From the NCBI GenBank assembly GCA_945910005.1, contig OX246746.1, positions 17,588,995-17,652,994 of the forward strand: DNA of 64,000 bases. Reading direction: 5' to 3'. The position numbers and the translations under genes were made by a program. This DNA comes from Isoperla grammatica. Lineage: Eukaryota; Arthropoda; Insecta; Plecoptera; Perlodidae. The notes beneath the pieces were generated by a model. The model was not told where the DNA came from, made no database searches, and saw only the letters and a program-made list of their open reading frames with translations. How positions within the stretch are numbered: the stretch's first letter is position 1; the number at the start of each line of letters is the position of its first letter. Shown in pieces: positions 23,275 through 45,433 of this stretch.

Positions 23275-24437
23275 GGTAAAGCTTGCGTACAACGTATACT
23301 CGTTTGTGCTCACTTTTTCCTGTATTCTTTGGCGAGATATGTAAGTAGTGCGTATGTACACATTATTTGATTATTTAGTTGTAAATTCCAGTTAACTTTT
23401 TTTTACAAATATTAGGCCTCTGAGGCCTATGTTTCTTGATAGAAAATTTCCATTTTTAAAATAGGTCTAGGCCTACATCGTTTTGACATCTGAATCATGT
23501 TCAATATGGTAATATGGCATACAAGCGTGAGCGCAGCTGTTTGGAGCAGGCAGGAAGTGTGGTGTACCAACAACGTAAGTTAATGGAAAAACCGTAAAAG
23601 CCAACTTTTATGGGATATCTGGTAAGTGGGCAAAGATCAACCAGACCCATCCTTACCAACTTTTGTGGGATGTCAGGTAGCTGGGCAAAGTCACTTATGA
23701 TTGACAAATGACTTTGTGCAGCTACCTCAAATCCCACGAAAGTTGGTAAGATTATTGGGTCTGGTTGATCTTTGTCCAACTAGGCCTAGACCTATCTGAC
23801 ATCCCAGGAAGGTTTAGGAAGATTATTGGGTCTGGTTTCTTGCTTTCATCATAGATTGGCAACACTACAATGGTGTTGGAGCGAAACAAATTCAGAAGAA
23901 AGTGTAAATCTAGACGAAAAAATACTTTCGGGATATTTAAATGTTAAAATAATAAATAATATTTCAACGTAATTAGATTGATCATATTAACATTGACTAC
24001 GTATATCAGCACGCCAAGGCACTTTGGCAGCAGCCGCTTTATTTCAATCGGTAGGGATCCACTCTGTATATCACGTCAATCTGAAGTGCCCTCATCCAAG
24101 CCGACTACGAATTCAGCCATTCACATCACAAGCCGTGGCTGCGCGCGCATCGCGGAGCTGCTTGGACGTGTATATCACGTAAATCAAAGTGAATTCTATC
24201 CTCCAACTCGCTTGCCAAAGCGTATTGGATCTGAGTTGCCTTGAAGTAAATTCAACGTGTATACCAACTCTGCAACCGATTGGAACCAAGGCGGCTTCAT
24301 CCTATGCGCGTTAAACTTGGTTGATGTACGAAATAAAACTATGATTAGTAGCATAGCCTAAAGTTGGTGTTTTCCTACGAAAAAAAAGGGAGTACAAACG
24401 ACTAGGACTAGGCCTACACATCATACGCCAGCTTTAT
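23275..24437. mobile_element. TIR element, GGTAAAGCTTGCGTA family, long copy
   Basis: The left end GGTAAAGCTTGCGTACAACG and right end CATACGCCAGCTTTATC match the ends of the 596-bp copy at 28793-29388, and the inner 23280-23560 is colinear with 28800-29070. This copy is larger because it holds additional sequence. One insert at about 23590-23800 is an inverted repeat around AAGATCAACCAGACCCA. No clear target duplication or coding capacity. Confidence 0.65.
23590..23800. mobile_element. small foldback MITE nested in the 23275 element
   Basis: GATCAACCAGACCCATCC and TACCAACTTTTGTGGGAT reappear reverse-complemented at about 23720-23775, with the turn near 23695-23705. A further partial direct copy follows to 23840. 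It is absent from the paralogous element at 28793. Ends are approximate. Confidence 0.6.
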
Positions 24438-24910
24438 CAAAAAATTGTATTTTAAAAAATATTTGCTCTGCCATAGGCCTAGGCCTATTTTTTTTTTTAG
24501 CAATTTCCATATATCAGTGAAACTTTTCAACTGGCCTGGCCTAGGCCTAGTCCAGTTCCAGGGCCTAGGCTACACGGCTGCTAACAAGACTAAGACCAAT
24601 ACTTAGGCCTACGCTTGTAGGCTAGCCTAGCCTATATCTAGCCCTATGAAAGGCCTAGGTCTAAGAGTCTGTCCAAGGTAGCCTAGAGGCCAAAGTCTTG
24701 TTCTACAAAGGAACAACGAAACTCTAGCTTCGATTGGGATGACAACACTCTTGTAGACACTCTCTCTTCGGTTCGTTCACTTCTGTGCGATGTACGGATC
24801 ACAAGTACCTAGTGGAATCAAGAAATTATCAAATAGGCATAGGCCTACCAGATTTGTGGAAAACTGAAACCCAAGGAGTGGAAATGAGAATAGGCCTAGG
24901 TAGGCCTAGG
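24438..24910. other. GGCCTA-rich spacer
   Basis: Contains many GGCCTA/TAGGCC hexamers, singly and in tandem. No exon is recognised. Confidence 0.6.
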
Positions 24911-26398
24911 CAGGGTTGGGTAACGACACGTCGTAAATAATATTCGACACGTCACGTCGAAAATATGTGTCGAATATGTAGAATATGTCGAATATTCGCG
25001 TCGAAAACTAATTAACTTTTATGTTCGTGTAATTCGAATATCCCGCCATTATGCCTCGTTTCCCTTTCAAAATCCATTTCCCCCCAATCCCCCATCGTAG
25101 TTAGCGCCTTTCCTCGGAGTCGGCGAAGGTGTAAAGCTGCCTGTCACAGTGTGTTCATACATCACGGTGAAACAAGATTGAGGACGAGATTGAAGACTGG
25201 CTGCAAGCACAATATTCCTTTCCTACCTATTAGCCCTACATCATCAGGTCTGCTTACTACTTTCTGTTAGGGATGACGAAACCCGACTTTTTTACGACCC
25301 GGGTACCCGTTCACTATACCCGCGGGTTACCCGGGTAGGCCTAGGCCTAATAAAACAAAAAAAATCGTGTGGGGTGTCAAATCAACCGCTCAATATCGCT
25401 CTCGTCGAAAATAACACCACAAATAGTGTATTGTAGTAGCAGGGATTAGGGTGTTTCATTATATTTCATGATGAAAAGTTGAACACCCATGACAAGAGAA
25501 AGTTACAACAGCGGGGGGGGTCGAGGATCGGAGCGGGATGAAACATAATGCGTCACAGCTGCCACTCAAGCTCAAGGCCACAGGCAGACCGGCCGTTGAA
25601 GTGTCGAATGGTTGTGTGCTTTGGGAGTGAGAAAGGGGGGGGGGGGGGGGGTGTAGTGAAGCAGTTCATGCTAAAAGATTGCCAGCGGCCAGGCTTACAT
25701 GAACAAAAGAAACTACCAAAGTGGAGAGTTTATTTATCGATTCTATTTCTTAGGGAAATACCGCCAAGCACAAAAATAAAATATGTAATGACAGATGAAT
25801 CAGTTCAAATTCAAAACATTTAGCTAATTCACGGTTCTCAATTTCAGGAACCAGGTTTTGTCGGGTAAACGGGTAGAGAAAACACAAACCCGTACCCGAC
25901 TTCGTCGGGCGGGTATCGGGTACCCGTCGTCTTCCCTACTTTCTGTCATGGTCGTATTATGATACTGTGAATGATATACATAGATACACAACTGTAAATT
26001 TATGACCCACAAAGGGCCAAGGCAATCAGTGTTAGCTGTGAAAAGGAAAGAAATGTGCGTGTGGTGTTAACTAGTCATTAATCTATTAATTCCTCCCCTC
26101 CCCCCCCCCCCCTCCCCCATCACTTTACCATCTCACATTTCTTGCAGCTGCTTTGACAATCCCTTCAGGAGTAGTGTTTATCTAAAGGGACTAGAGTCTA
26201 GAAGTGATGATTTACGTTGTTTGAATGCAATCAACATCTCGGATATCAACTTGGCCTAAAAAACATACTCCAATCTGCTGGAATATTCGACGTGTCGTTA
26301 ATGTCGTAAAGTGTAGTTTACGACGTGTATATTCGACGCGTATAATACCACGTATAATACCCATTTTCGACGTCGAGTATTATACCTACCCAACCCTG
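24911..26398. mobile_element. hAT element (CAGGGTTGGGTA ends) with 8-bp TSD, host of a nested hAT
   Basis: Termini CAGGGTTGGGTAACGACACG and inverted CCAGGGTTGGGTAGGTA, flanked by GGCCTAGG on both sides (24903-24910 and 26399-26406). Subterminal repeats of TCGAATAT and ACGTCG occur at both ends. The interior is interrupted by the hAT at 25268-25938. The target duplication itself consists of the abundant GGCCTA hexamer, so it is less decisive than a random octamer. Confidence 0.8.
25268..25938. mobile_element. hAT element nested in a hAT
   Basis: Begins TAGGGATGACGAAACCCG and ends ACCCGTCGTCTTCCCTA, with the perfect duplication CTTTCTGT at 25260-25267 and 25939-25946. Subterminal GGGTACCCG motifs are at both ends. 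A solo left end of the same family (TAGGGATGACGCCCGACCC) is at about 11257. A G-tract and a 91-codon frame at 25548-25823 show no transposase homology. Confidence 0.85.
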
Positions 26399-26742
26399 GG
26401 CCTAGGCCACGAGGACGGAAGGAAGATGCGAATAAAGGAAGACGCCACCGACGCCAGCAACAAGGTGAAACTAACACAGACAACTATTACTTACTTTTAA
26501 AAACCAACAATTCTAAACAACTTAGGCATGGTTGCAAACTGTTTTCCTAGGCTAGGCCTTAGGCATTATTAAAATTACCTTTCTAGTAAATGACGAATCC
26601 AATTAATTAACCTAGTTGGCCTAGGCCTAGGCTAGGGTCTAGACCTAGGTGTAGGTCTAGACCTAGGTGTAGGCCTAGGCCTAGGCTATATTATTTAGTT
26701 ACTATTATTTAGTTATTATTTAGTTAGTTTAGTTAGGCTTAC

Positions 26743-27448
26743 CTTCATATACAAACGCCTACCTAGGCCTAGCTTATAGGCCCAATGGCTAGAATCCCTA
26801 GAACGGCTCAGCAGTTCACGGTCCAAGTGTGTCCGATGACAGCTTTGAAAACGGTCTACGTTCAAGATGTAATTCAGGTTTAACAAGGTAAATGGTAATA
26901 CAACCTTTAAACAACTCGTAGATGAACACGCAGATGGTTAGTTGACTAAAATCATAGACATTTGTAAACAGCATAATCGCAAAAAATGCTAACTCCGTCG
27001 CAGATCTGCATTACAGCAATGAGCGACCACGCCGAGGACCGGAAGTTCGAGTAGAGAGAATCCATTCGGCAAACGGCAATCGGATAGAGCGGGTGATTTA
27101 AATAATATTTTAAAATTAAAAGTAATATATTTAGTTGATAGTTTATTTTGTATCAAGCCCTCTAAAATACACTCAAATGTATGTTAAAAGAAAATGCTAC
27201 TATCTTAACCCGGAGAATATAGTAAAATAATACACCCAAAAAGACTCGCATTAAACATGTATTTTAATTCCCAACATATGGCAACAGTGGATCTATTTGA
27301 CATCTCATGTCTTGTTTGGCGTCCAGGGAGGGTGTGTTTACTGTTTTCACCGTTTTAGTTTGTAACTGAATGAAGGCAGCAGCAGGATTATCTGCTTATT
27401 CATTGTGATTGGGCCTCGTTTCGGTTTATGATTGACACTTACATAATT
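26743..27448. promoter_or_regulatory. putative divergent promoter between the ninein homologue and NELFB
   Basis: The NELFB ATG at 27449 (plus) and the ninein-homologue coding exon at 22918 (minus) face away from each other. On the minus strand a strong donor (GAAG|GTAAGC, exon edge 26743) could end a non-coding first exon of the ninein homologue. ACCGGAAGT, an ETS-type site, is at 27038-27046. Nothing else codes here. The non-coding exon and the promoter role are inference. Confidence 0.3.
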
Positions 27449-39297
<11,849 letters not shown>

Positions 39298-39459
39298 ACT
39301 TGTCTATAACTGCTATTCTTGCTCCAAATGCATATTAACAAAATCGTTTGACAAGTTGCTGGATTTTAAAGTTGGAATAATTACTGCTCCAAGAAAAAAA
39401 AATGCAGCAATGAAGATGCCTTGAATTCGAGTGAGCAATCGATGTGTTACCGGAATAAT

Positions 39460-41345
39460 AGTTGAACCTCTAAGGTGTGTTATAATTTCCAGAAATCTAC
39501 AGTCAAGCACACCCTCCGCCCCCCTTTTTTTACTTCTTTATACAGCTGAGCTGACTATGTGATTTACCTTTGGTCGGGGGAATCTACGGTGTGTTAAAAA
39601 TTATAATTTCCAGAAATCTACAGTCAAGCACACCCTCCGCCCCCCTTTTTTTACTTCTTTATACAGCTGAGCTGACTATGTGATTAACCTTTGGTCATGG
39701 GAATCTACGGTGTGTTAAAAATTATAGTTTCCAGAAATCAACAGTCAAACACACCCTCCACCCCCCTTTTTTTACTTCTTTATACAGCTGAGCTGACTAT
39801 GTGATTAACCTTTGGTCATGGGAATCTACGGTGTGTTAAAAATTATAGTTTCCAGAAATCAACAGTCAAGCACACCCTCCGCCCCCCTTTTTTTACTTCT
39901 TTATACAGCTGAGCTGACTATGTGATTAACCTTTGGTCGGGAGGAATGAACTTGGAATCTACAGTGTGTTAAAAATTATAGTTTCCAGAAATCAACAGTC
40001 AAGCACACCCTCCACCCCCCTTTTTTTACTTCTTTATACAGCTGAGCTGACTATGTGATTAACCTTTGGTCGGGAGGAATGAACTTGGAATCTACAGTGT
40101 GTTAAAAATTATAGTTTCCAGAAATCAACAGTCAAGCACACCCTCCGCCCCCCTTTTTTTACTTCTTTATACAGCTGAGCTGACTATGTGCTTAACCTTT
40201 GGTCGGGAGGAATGAACTTGGAATCTACAGTGTGTTAAAAATTATAGTTTCCAGAAATCTACAGTCATGCACACCCTCCACCCCCCTTTTTTTACTTCTT
40301 TATACAGCTGAGCTGACTATGTGATTAACCTTTGGTCGGGAGGAATGAACTTGGAATCTACAGTGTGTTAAAAATTATAGTTTTTTCCAGAAATCTACAG
40401 TCAAGCACACCCTCCGCCCCCCTTTTTTTACTTCTTTATACAGCTGAGCTGACTATGTGATTAACCTTTGGTCGGGAGGAATGAACTTGGAATCTACAGT
40501 GTGTTAAAAATTATAGTTTCCAGAAATCTACAGTCAAGCACACCCTCCGCCCCCCTTTTTTTACTTCTTTATACAGCTGAGCTGACTATGTGATTAACCT
40601 TTGGTCGGGGGAATCTACGGTGTGTTAAAAATTATAGTTTCCAGAAATCAACAGTCAAGCACACCCTCCACCCCCCTTTTTTTACTTCTTTATACAGCTG
40701 AGCTGACTATGTGATTAACCTTTGGTCGGGGGAATCTACGGTGTGTTAAAAATTATAGTTTCCAGAAATCAACAGTCAAGCACACCCTCCACCCCCCTTT
40801 TTTTACTTCTTTATACAGCTGAGCTGACTATGTGATTAACCTTTGGTCGGGGGAATCTACGGTGTGTTAAAAATTATAGTTTCCAGAAATCAACAGTCAA
40901 GCACACCCTCCACCCCCCTTTTTTTACTTCTTTATACAGCTGAGCTGACTATGTGCTTAACCTTTGGTCGGGAGGAATGAACTTGGAATCTACAGTGTGT
41001 TAAAAATTATAGTTTTTTCCAGAAATCTACAGTCAAGCACACCCTCCGCCCCCCTTTTTTACTTCTTTATACAGGTGAGCTGACTATGTGCTTAACCTTT
41101 GGTCGGGAGGAATGACCTTGGAATCTACAGTGTGTTAAAAATTATAGTTTCCAGAAATCTACAGTCAAGCACACCCTCCGCCCCCTTTTTTACTTCTTTA
41201 TACAGGTGAGCTGACTATGTGCTTAACCTTTGGTCGGGAGAAATGACCTTGGAATCTACGGAGTGTTAAAAAATTATAGTTCAGAAATCTAGTCTCGCCA
41301 ATTTTCTACCCCGTTTTTACTTCTTTATATAGGTGGGCTATGTGC
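39460..41345. repeat. tandem array (about 15 copies, 121/133-bp units) downstream of NELFB
   Basis: Units carry TTTCCAGAAATC, CAGTCAAGCACACCCTCC, a C-run followed by TTTTTTTACTTCTTTATACAG, CTGAGCTGACTATGTG and AACCTTTGGTC. Two unit lengths, about 121 and 133 bp, differ by an extra AGGAATGAACTTG-like block after the TCGGG. The last copies are more divergent. The array starts about 160 bp after the NELFB stop codon, and no AATAAA was seen between stop and array, so the 3'UTR may run into it. Confidence 0.95.
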
Positions 41346-41509
41346 CTAACCTTTGATGGCCGATGGGGAATGAAGTTGTAATTTTGATAAAAGTCAATGT
41401 TCATTGAGCTCAACTGTAAGAGCAAGATCATATGTATTTTTTAAATTTAGTTTTTAGTTATACCCTATAAGGTTGGTAATACATTCATTAGCTGTTACCC
41501 TATGGTAAA

Positions 41510-42140
41510 GACCGACGTACTCTATACTACTCTCATTGTAACGTACAAGGTATTGTCGTCACGGATTATGTAATAATTTCCCCTCCCCCTTTCAACCTCC
41601 ACTCGGTACCCGGCTGAGCGCGTGCTAGAAAGGTATGTGGGGAGGGTTGTGGTCAACAAGCCAGGTGTCATTGTTTAAAATAGCAATCTTTTGAAGAAGT
41701 TAAATGTTACAATTTCTCAATTACTTCTCAGATATATGGATTAATCACGAAAAACTGACATAAAATTAACTTTGAATTTTAAAAATAGCTTGAATGCTGT
41801 CAATTTTATAGCAGTGGTCTTGTCATCATTATGATTTTCAGACTATGCCATTATTGTTAATATTTAAGCTATTTTTTAAATTTGAAGTTAATTTTATATC
41901 AGTTTTTCGTGATTTATCCATATAACTGAGAAGTAATTGAGAAATTGTCACATTTAACTTCTTCAAAAGATTGCTATTTTAACAATGACACCTGGCTTGT
42001 TGACCGCAACCCTCCCCACATACCTTTCTAGCACGCGCTCAGCTGGTACCGAGTGAAGGTGGAAAGGAGGAGGGGAAATTATTACATAATCCATGAAGAC
42101 AACACCTTGTACGGTACAGTGAGAGCAGTATACTAGTGAC
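41510..42140. mobile_element. foldback DNA element with roughly 300-bp inverted arms
   Basis: The left arm (CGTACAAGGTATTGTCG, ATTATGTAATAATTTCCCC, GGTATGTGGGGAGGGTTG, ATAGCAATCTTTTGAAG) returns as its reverse complement in the right arm at roughly 90% identity or better. The short unpaired centre is near 41810-41870. No coding capacity. Exact ends and target duplication were not fixed. Confidence 0.8.
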
Positions 42141-42285
42141 CTGGCTGTTTTGTGCCTTTCACTACAATAATAATACCCTAATGATGATGAATGGGACTGT
42201 GAGATGTATGCCCTCATTTGTAAATTAATATTATCCATAATATTTGTGGAACTCAAATACTGATTTATTAGCAATGCATAATTAC

Positions 42286-42684
42286 TAGGGATGCTCACGA
42301 TAATCAATATTATTATTCGATATTCAATAAAATTTTGATAATCAACAATAGATAGAAAATAAGAATATTATCTATTGGTTTGTTTTGTGAAAAAGCATGT
42401 TCGTAAGTATTACTTCGTCTTCCTTGAGCCTTTGTAGTGTTGAATTAAAATCTCAAAGCTTCCGCCAAGATACTGGGCCTCGGGCCTCATGTATGATACT
42501 CTCAACAGTATCACGTCATATTTGTCCAAGTTGCTATATCGTTATGTGCTCGGTTAGGCGCCGATCACAGAATCTGTAAAAGATTGCTTCATGTTTCTTA
42601 ATTTATCATCGATCGATAATGCAGTCATCTTTTTTTATTATAGATCATTTGTTTATATTTTAATTTTATTATTGTGCATCCCTT
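42286..42684. mobile_element. hAT MITE with 8-bp TSD
   Basis: Begins TAGGGATGCTCACGATAATC and ends TTATTGTGCATCCCTT, flanked by perfect ATAATTAC (42278-42285 and 42685-42692). ATCGAT/ATTATCG motifs are near both ends. Non-coding. Confidence 0.85.
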
Positions 42685-43163
42685 ATAATTACACATTAAA
42701 TGGAAGGCCTTCTTGAATTGTTGTTATAACAGTGTAACAGAATATTTAAATTACAAAAATTGTTGTAAGAACAAGATTATGTTAGCTAAAATCTACAGAA
42801 AGAACACTTTTAACACAACATTTAGGTTAACTATTTTTGGTCTACATTTATGCGGCAATATGCATGCAGAAACAATTGACTAGAAAACACAAAACATAGT
42901 GAATGCATACGTACCAACACTAGACAAAAACAAATGTATAACCAACATCACAACAGAAAAATGTATAAAAACCCTGGCAAATGCAGGCTCAGTACTTATG
43001 GAACAAACTTTTAAACAATATAAGATAATGAGCAAACAAAAAAAGTAATTTTAAAGCCAAACTGAATGAATTCCTAGTGAGTAAAGCAATACTGTACACT
43101 CATTAATTGATTACTGATAATGATAAATTGATGTTTTTTGTGTTTAACGACGTACTCAATAGC

Positions 43164-43836
43164 CATACTTGGGGAAGGAACTTTTTAAAGGAATGTGTTC
43201 CTTTTTTGGGAAACTTTTCAAGTAATTCAATCCTTTTCTTGACAAAAGAAACTTTTTAAACATTCTTCGAAACGTTCCTTGTACGACCGAGTCGTTTATA
43301 TTTCCGTTCAGCTCCACTAATCAGTCTTCTGTCTTCATGGGTAATAAACGAATCTGCTTTGGCAACATTATGCTTCATATTCAGATATTTTGGTCTAGTA
43401 TTTTTCGATTTTAGCCAGTAATAGTTATGCCTCTAGGCACTAAGACTACAACCTGACTGCACGTACAGTATTTCCTCATGTTGTAACTTGAAAACTTGCT
43501 GACACACTTAAAATTTGATATTAAGCTATGCAATTTTCTTCCTCTTTTAGTTGTAATACTGTAATTATTTAAACATTGTCTTGTCAATACTCGTAGTCCT
43601 TCCTATACGATTAATAATGTTACCCACCTACAAAATCAATGACTGTATTTAATTTAAAAAAAAAAATTAAAATTAAAAGAAACGTTAAAGGAATGTCGTT
43701 CCTTTTTTTTGAGGAACTTGATATTTAAAAGAATAAAGTTACAAAAAGGAACTTGAATTTTTCAACAGTTCCTTTTCAGATTGATGAACTGAATCGGTTT
43801 AAAAGTTCCTTTCAAAAAGGAGCTTCCCCAAGTATG
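43164..43836. mobile_element. TIR DNA element, CATACTTGGG family, copy 2
   Basis: Begins CATACTTGGGGAAGGAAC and ends CTTCCCCAAGTATG. Colinear with 15828-16460. It contains AAGTAATTCAATCC where copy 1 has AAGTA-GGCCTA-ATGCAATC. Confidence 0.7.
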
Positions 43837-44116
43837 GCGACAGCTTAGTTCGTATTATGACGTCTTCTGAATCAGATCCATTATAGACCATTATACGTCG
43901 CAGGGGTTGTCATGTACTTCAAGTATTTTAGAATGAAAACAAAACCTCCAGACAAATTATGCCTGTGTTTAAGATGTAAATATTACTTATTAGTTATTTC
44001 TAGTTTTTGATTAAGCCATCAGATATCTGGATATCTCCCTTATGATGATAGATGACTCGTAAATCATTTAGAATGAATGCACAGCCTACCTGCCCATATA
44101 GTTATATAATTGATTG

Positions 44117-44302
44117 TAATTGACAATTTGTACAGATAAAACAATTAAAATATAGAATAGACAAATCAATGTAAATGTTTTTGTTTTTCATTTTATTTCT
44201 AGATGTAGTAATTGACAATTTGTACAGATAAAACAATTAAAATATAGAATAGACAAATCAATGTTAATGTTTTTGTTTTTCATTTTATTTCTAGATGTAG
44301 TA
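44117..44302. repeat. 92-bp tandem duplication
   Basis: Two almost identical copies of a block starting TAATTGACAATTTGTACAG and ending TTTCTAGATGTAG, start-to-start distance 92 bp. No coding sense. Confidence 0.9.
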
Positions 44303-44907
44303 TGCCTTAAAAAAATACCATCTCCGATTTCTGGCTCCCCCCCCCCCCCCCCCCCCAGAGAACTTCCAAGTATAGAATATTTGACTTACCGTTTTGTTGT
44401 TTAACTCTGTAGCCGAATTCTAGAACTCAACAAACACTCACGGCAGTTTCAGATTCATTACAATAAGAAAGAGATAAAGTCAATGACTCGAGTGACCGAT
44501 AATTTCTGGCAATCACTTATTGGAATTATCTGAAAATGCATTGTTGTGTCCTGCATGTTTGTTCCTATCCTATGTTGTATCAAAGAAGAATAAAGGTACA
44601 TTTTGATTGATTGATTTGTTGAATTCTGGAATTCAGCTTATGCATGTCCCACACTTAACCTTGATTAGTATCTCTTCCAACATATGAGACTTAAAGCCCA
44701 AATAACGTCCATTCAAACCAGACACTTGTTACTAGACTTTTGATGCCGTTGCTGTTGTTTACCCTTCACTCTGATAAGTAGAGTTTTCCCACTTATAATT
44801 GTGCTCAAACTTGTCAGAGTGCTAAATGACGATGATTCTTGTTGCTTTAAGTCTTTATTATTGCAATCGTGTTATTCGATACGATAATCAGTGCTAAGAC
44901 GGTTATA

Positions 44908-44986
44908 AAAATGTCTTGAACCCACGTCCTCGTGGTGTACGCTTATGACCTGCTGCATGAGCCACTGCGGACAGCCTAAGGGGCAA
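44908..44986 (-). repeat. tRNA-derived SINE-like fragment
   Basis: On the minus strand GCAGTGGCTCATGCAGCAGG (A-box-like) is followed by GTGGGTTCAAGAC (B-box-like) at tRNA spacing. It directly abuts the small MITE at 44987. Confidence 0.35.
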
Positions 44987-45155
44987 ATGCATAGTCGTTC
45001 CTCACGTGCTCCTTAACTCAGCCTTTCCTCAGACTCGCTCAATCGCCAATCACAGAGCAGTCCGCATGCAATGTTGCTCTGTGATTAGTCGTTGGGCGAC
45101 TCTGAGGAAAGGCTGAGTTGAGGAGCACAAGAGAAACGACTATGCATTTGACCGT
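44987..45155. mobile_element. small palindromic MITE (AATGCATAGT family), copy 1
   Basis: Nearly the whole element is an inverted repeat: GCAAATGCATAGTCGTT, GTGCTCCTTAACTCAGCC and TTTCCTCAGACTCGC pair with the right half. Related in sequence and layout to the element at 49074-49249. Confidence 0.75.
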
Positions 45156-45433
45156 AAGAGTCACAGCTCAAAAGAAATGTTTTGTTGAATATCTTGGCTT
45201 CATCAGTACCACAAAGGAGATGCTTTAAAACATAGGCTTAGATAAAGTAACTTTAAAAAATAAGTGGTAATTTATGATGATATATTCGAGCTTTACATTT
45301 GATATTTTGACAAAGATGGTACTATTTTAGATGATAGTACTTTAGAGTGCTATCATACTCGTAAATACTATGCTCCAAACCCCGTGAAGTAATGGCGAGG
45401 TGTCTTGACAGGTTATACAATGAAAAGAAAGAA

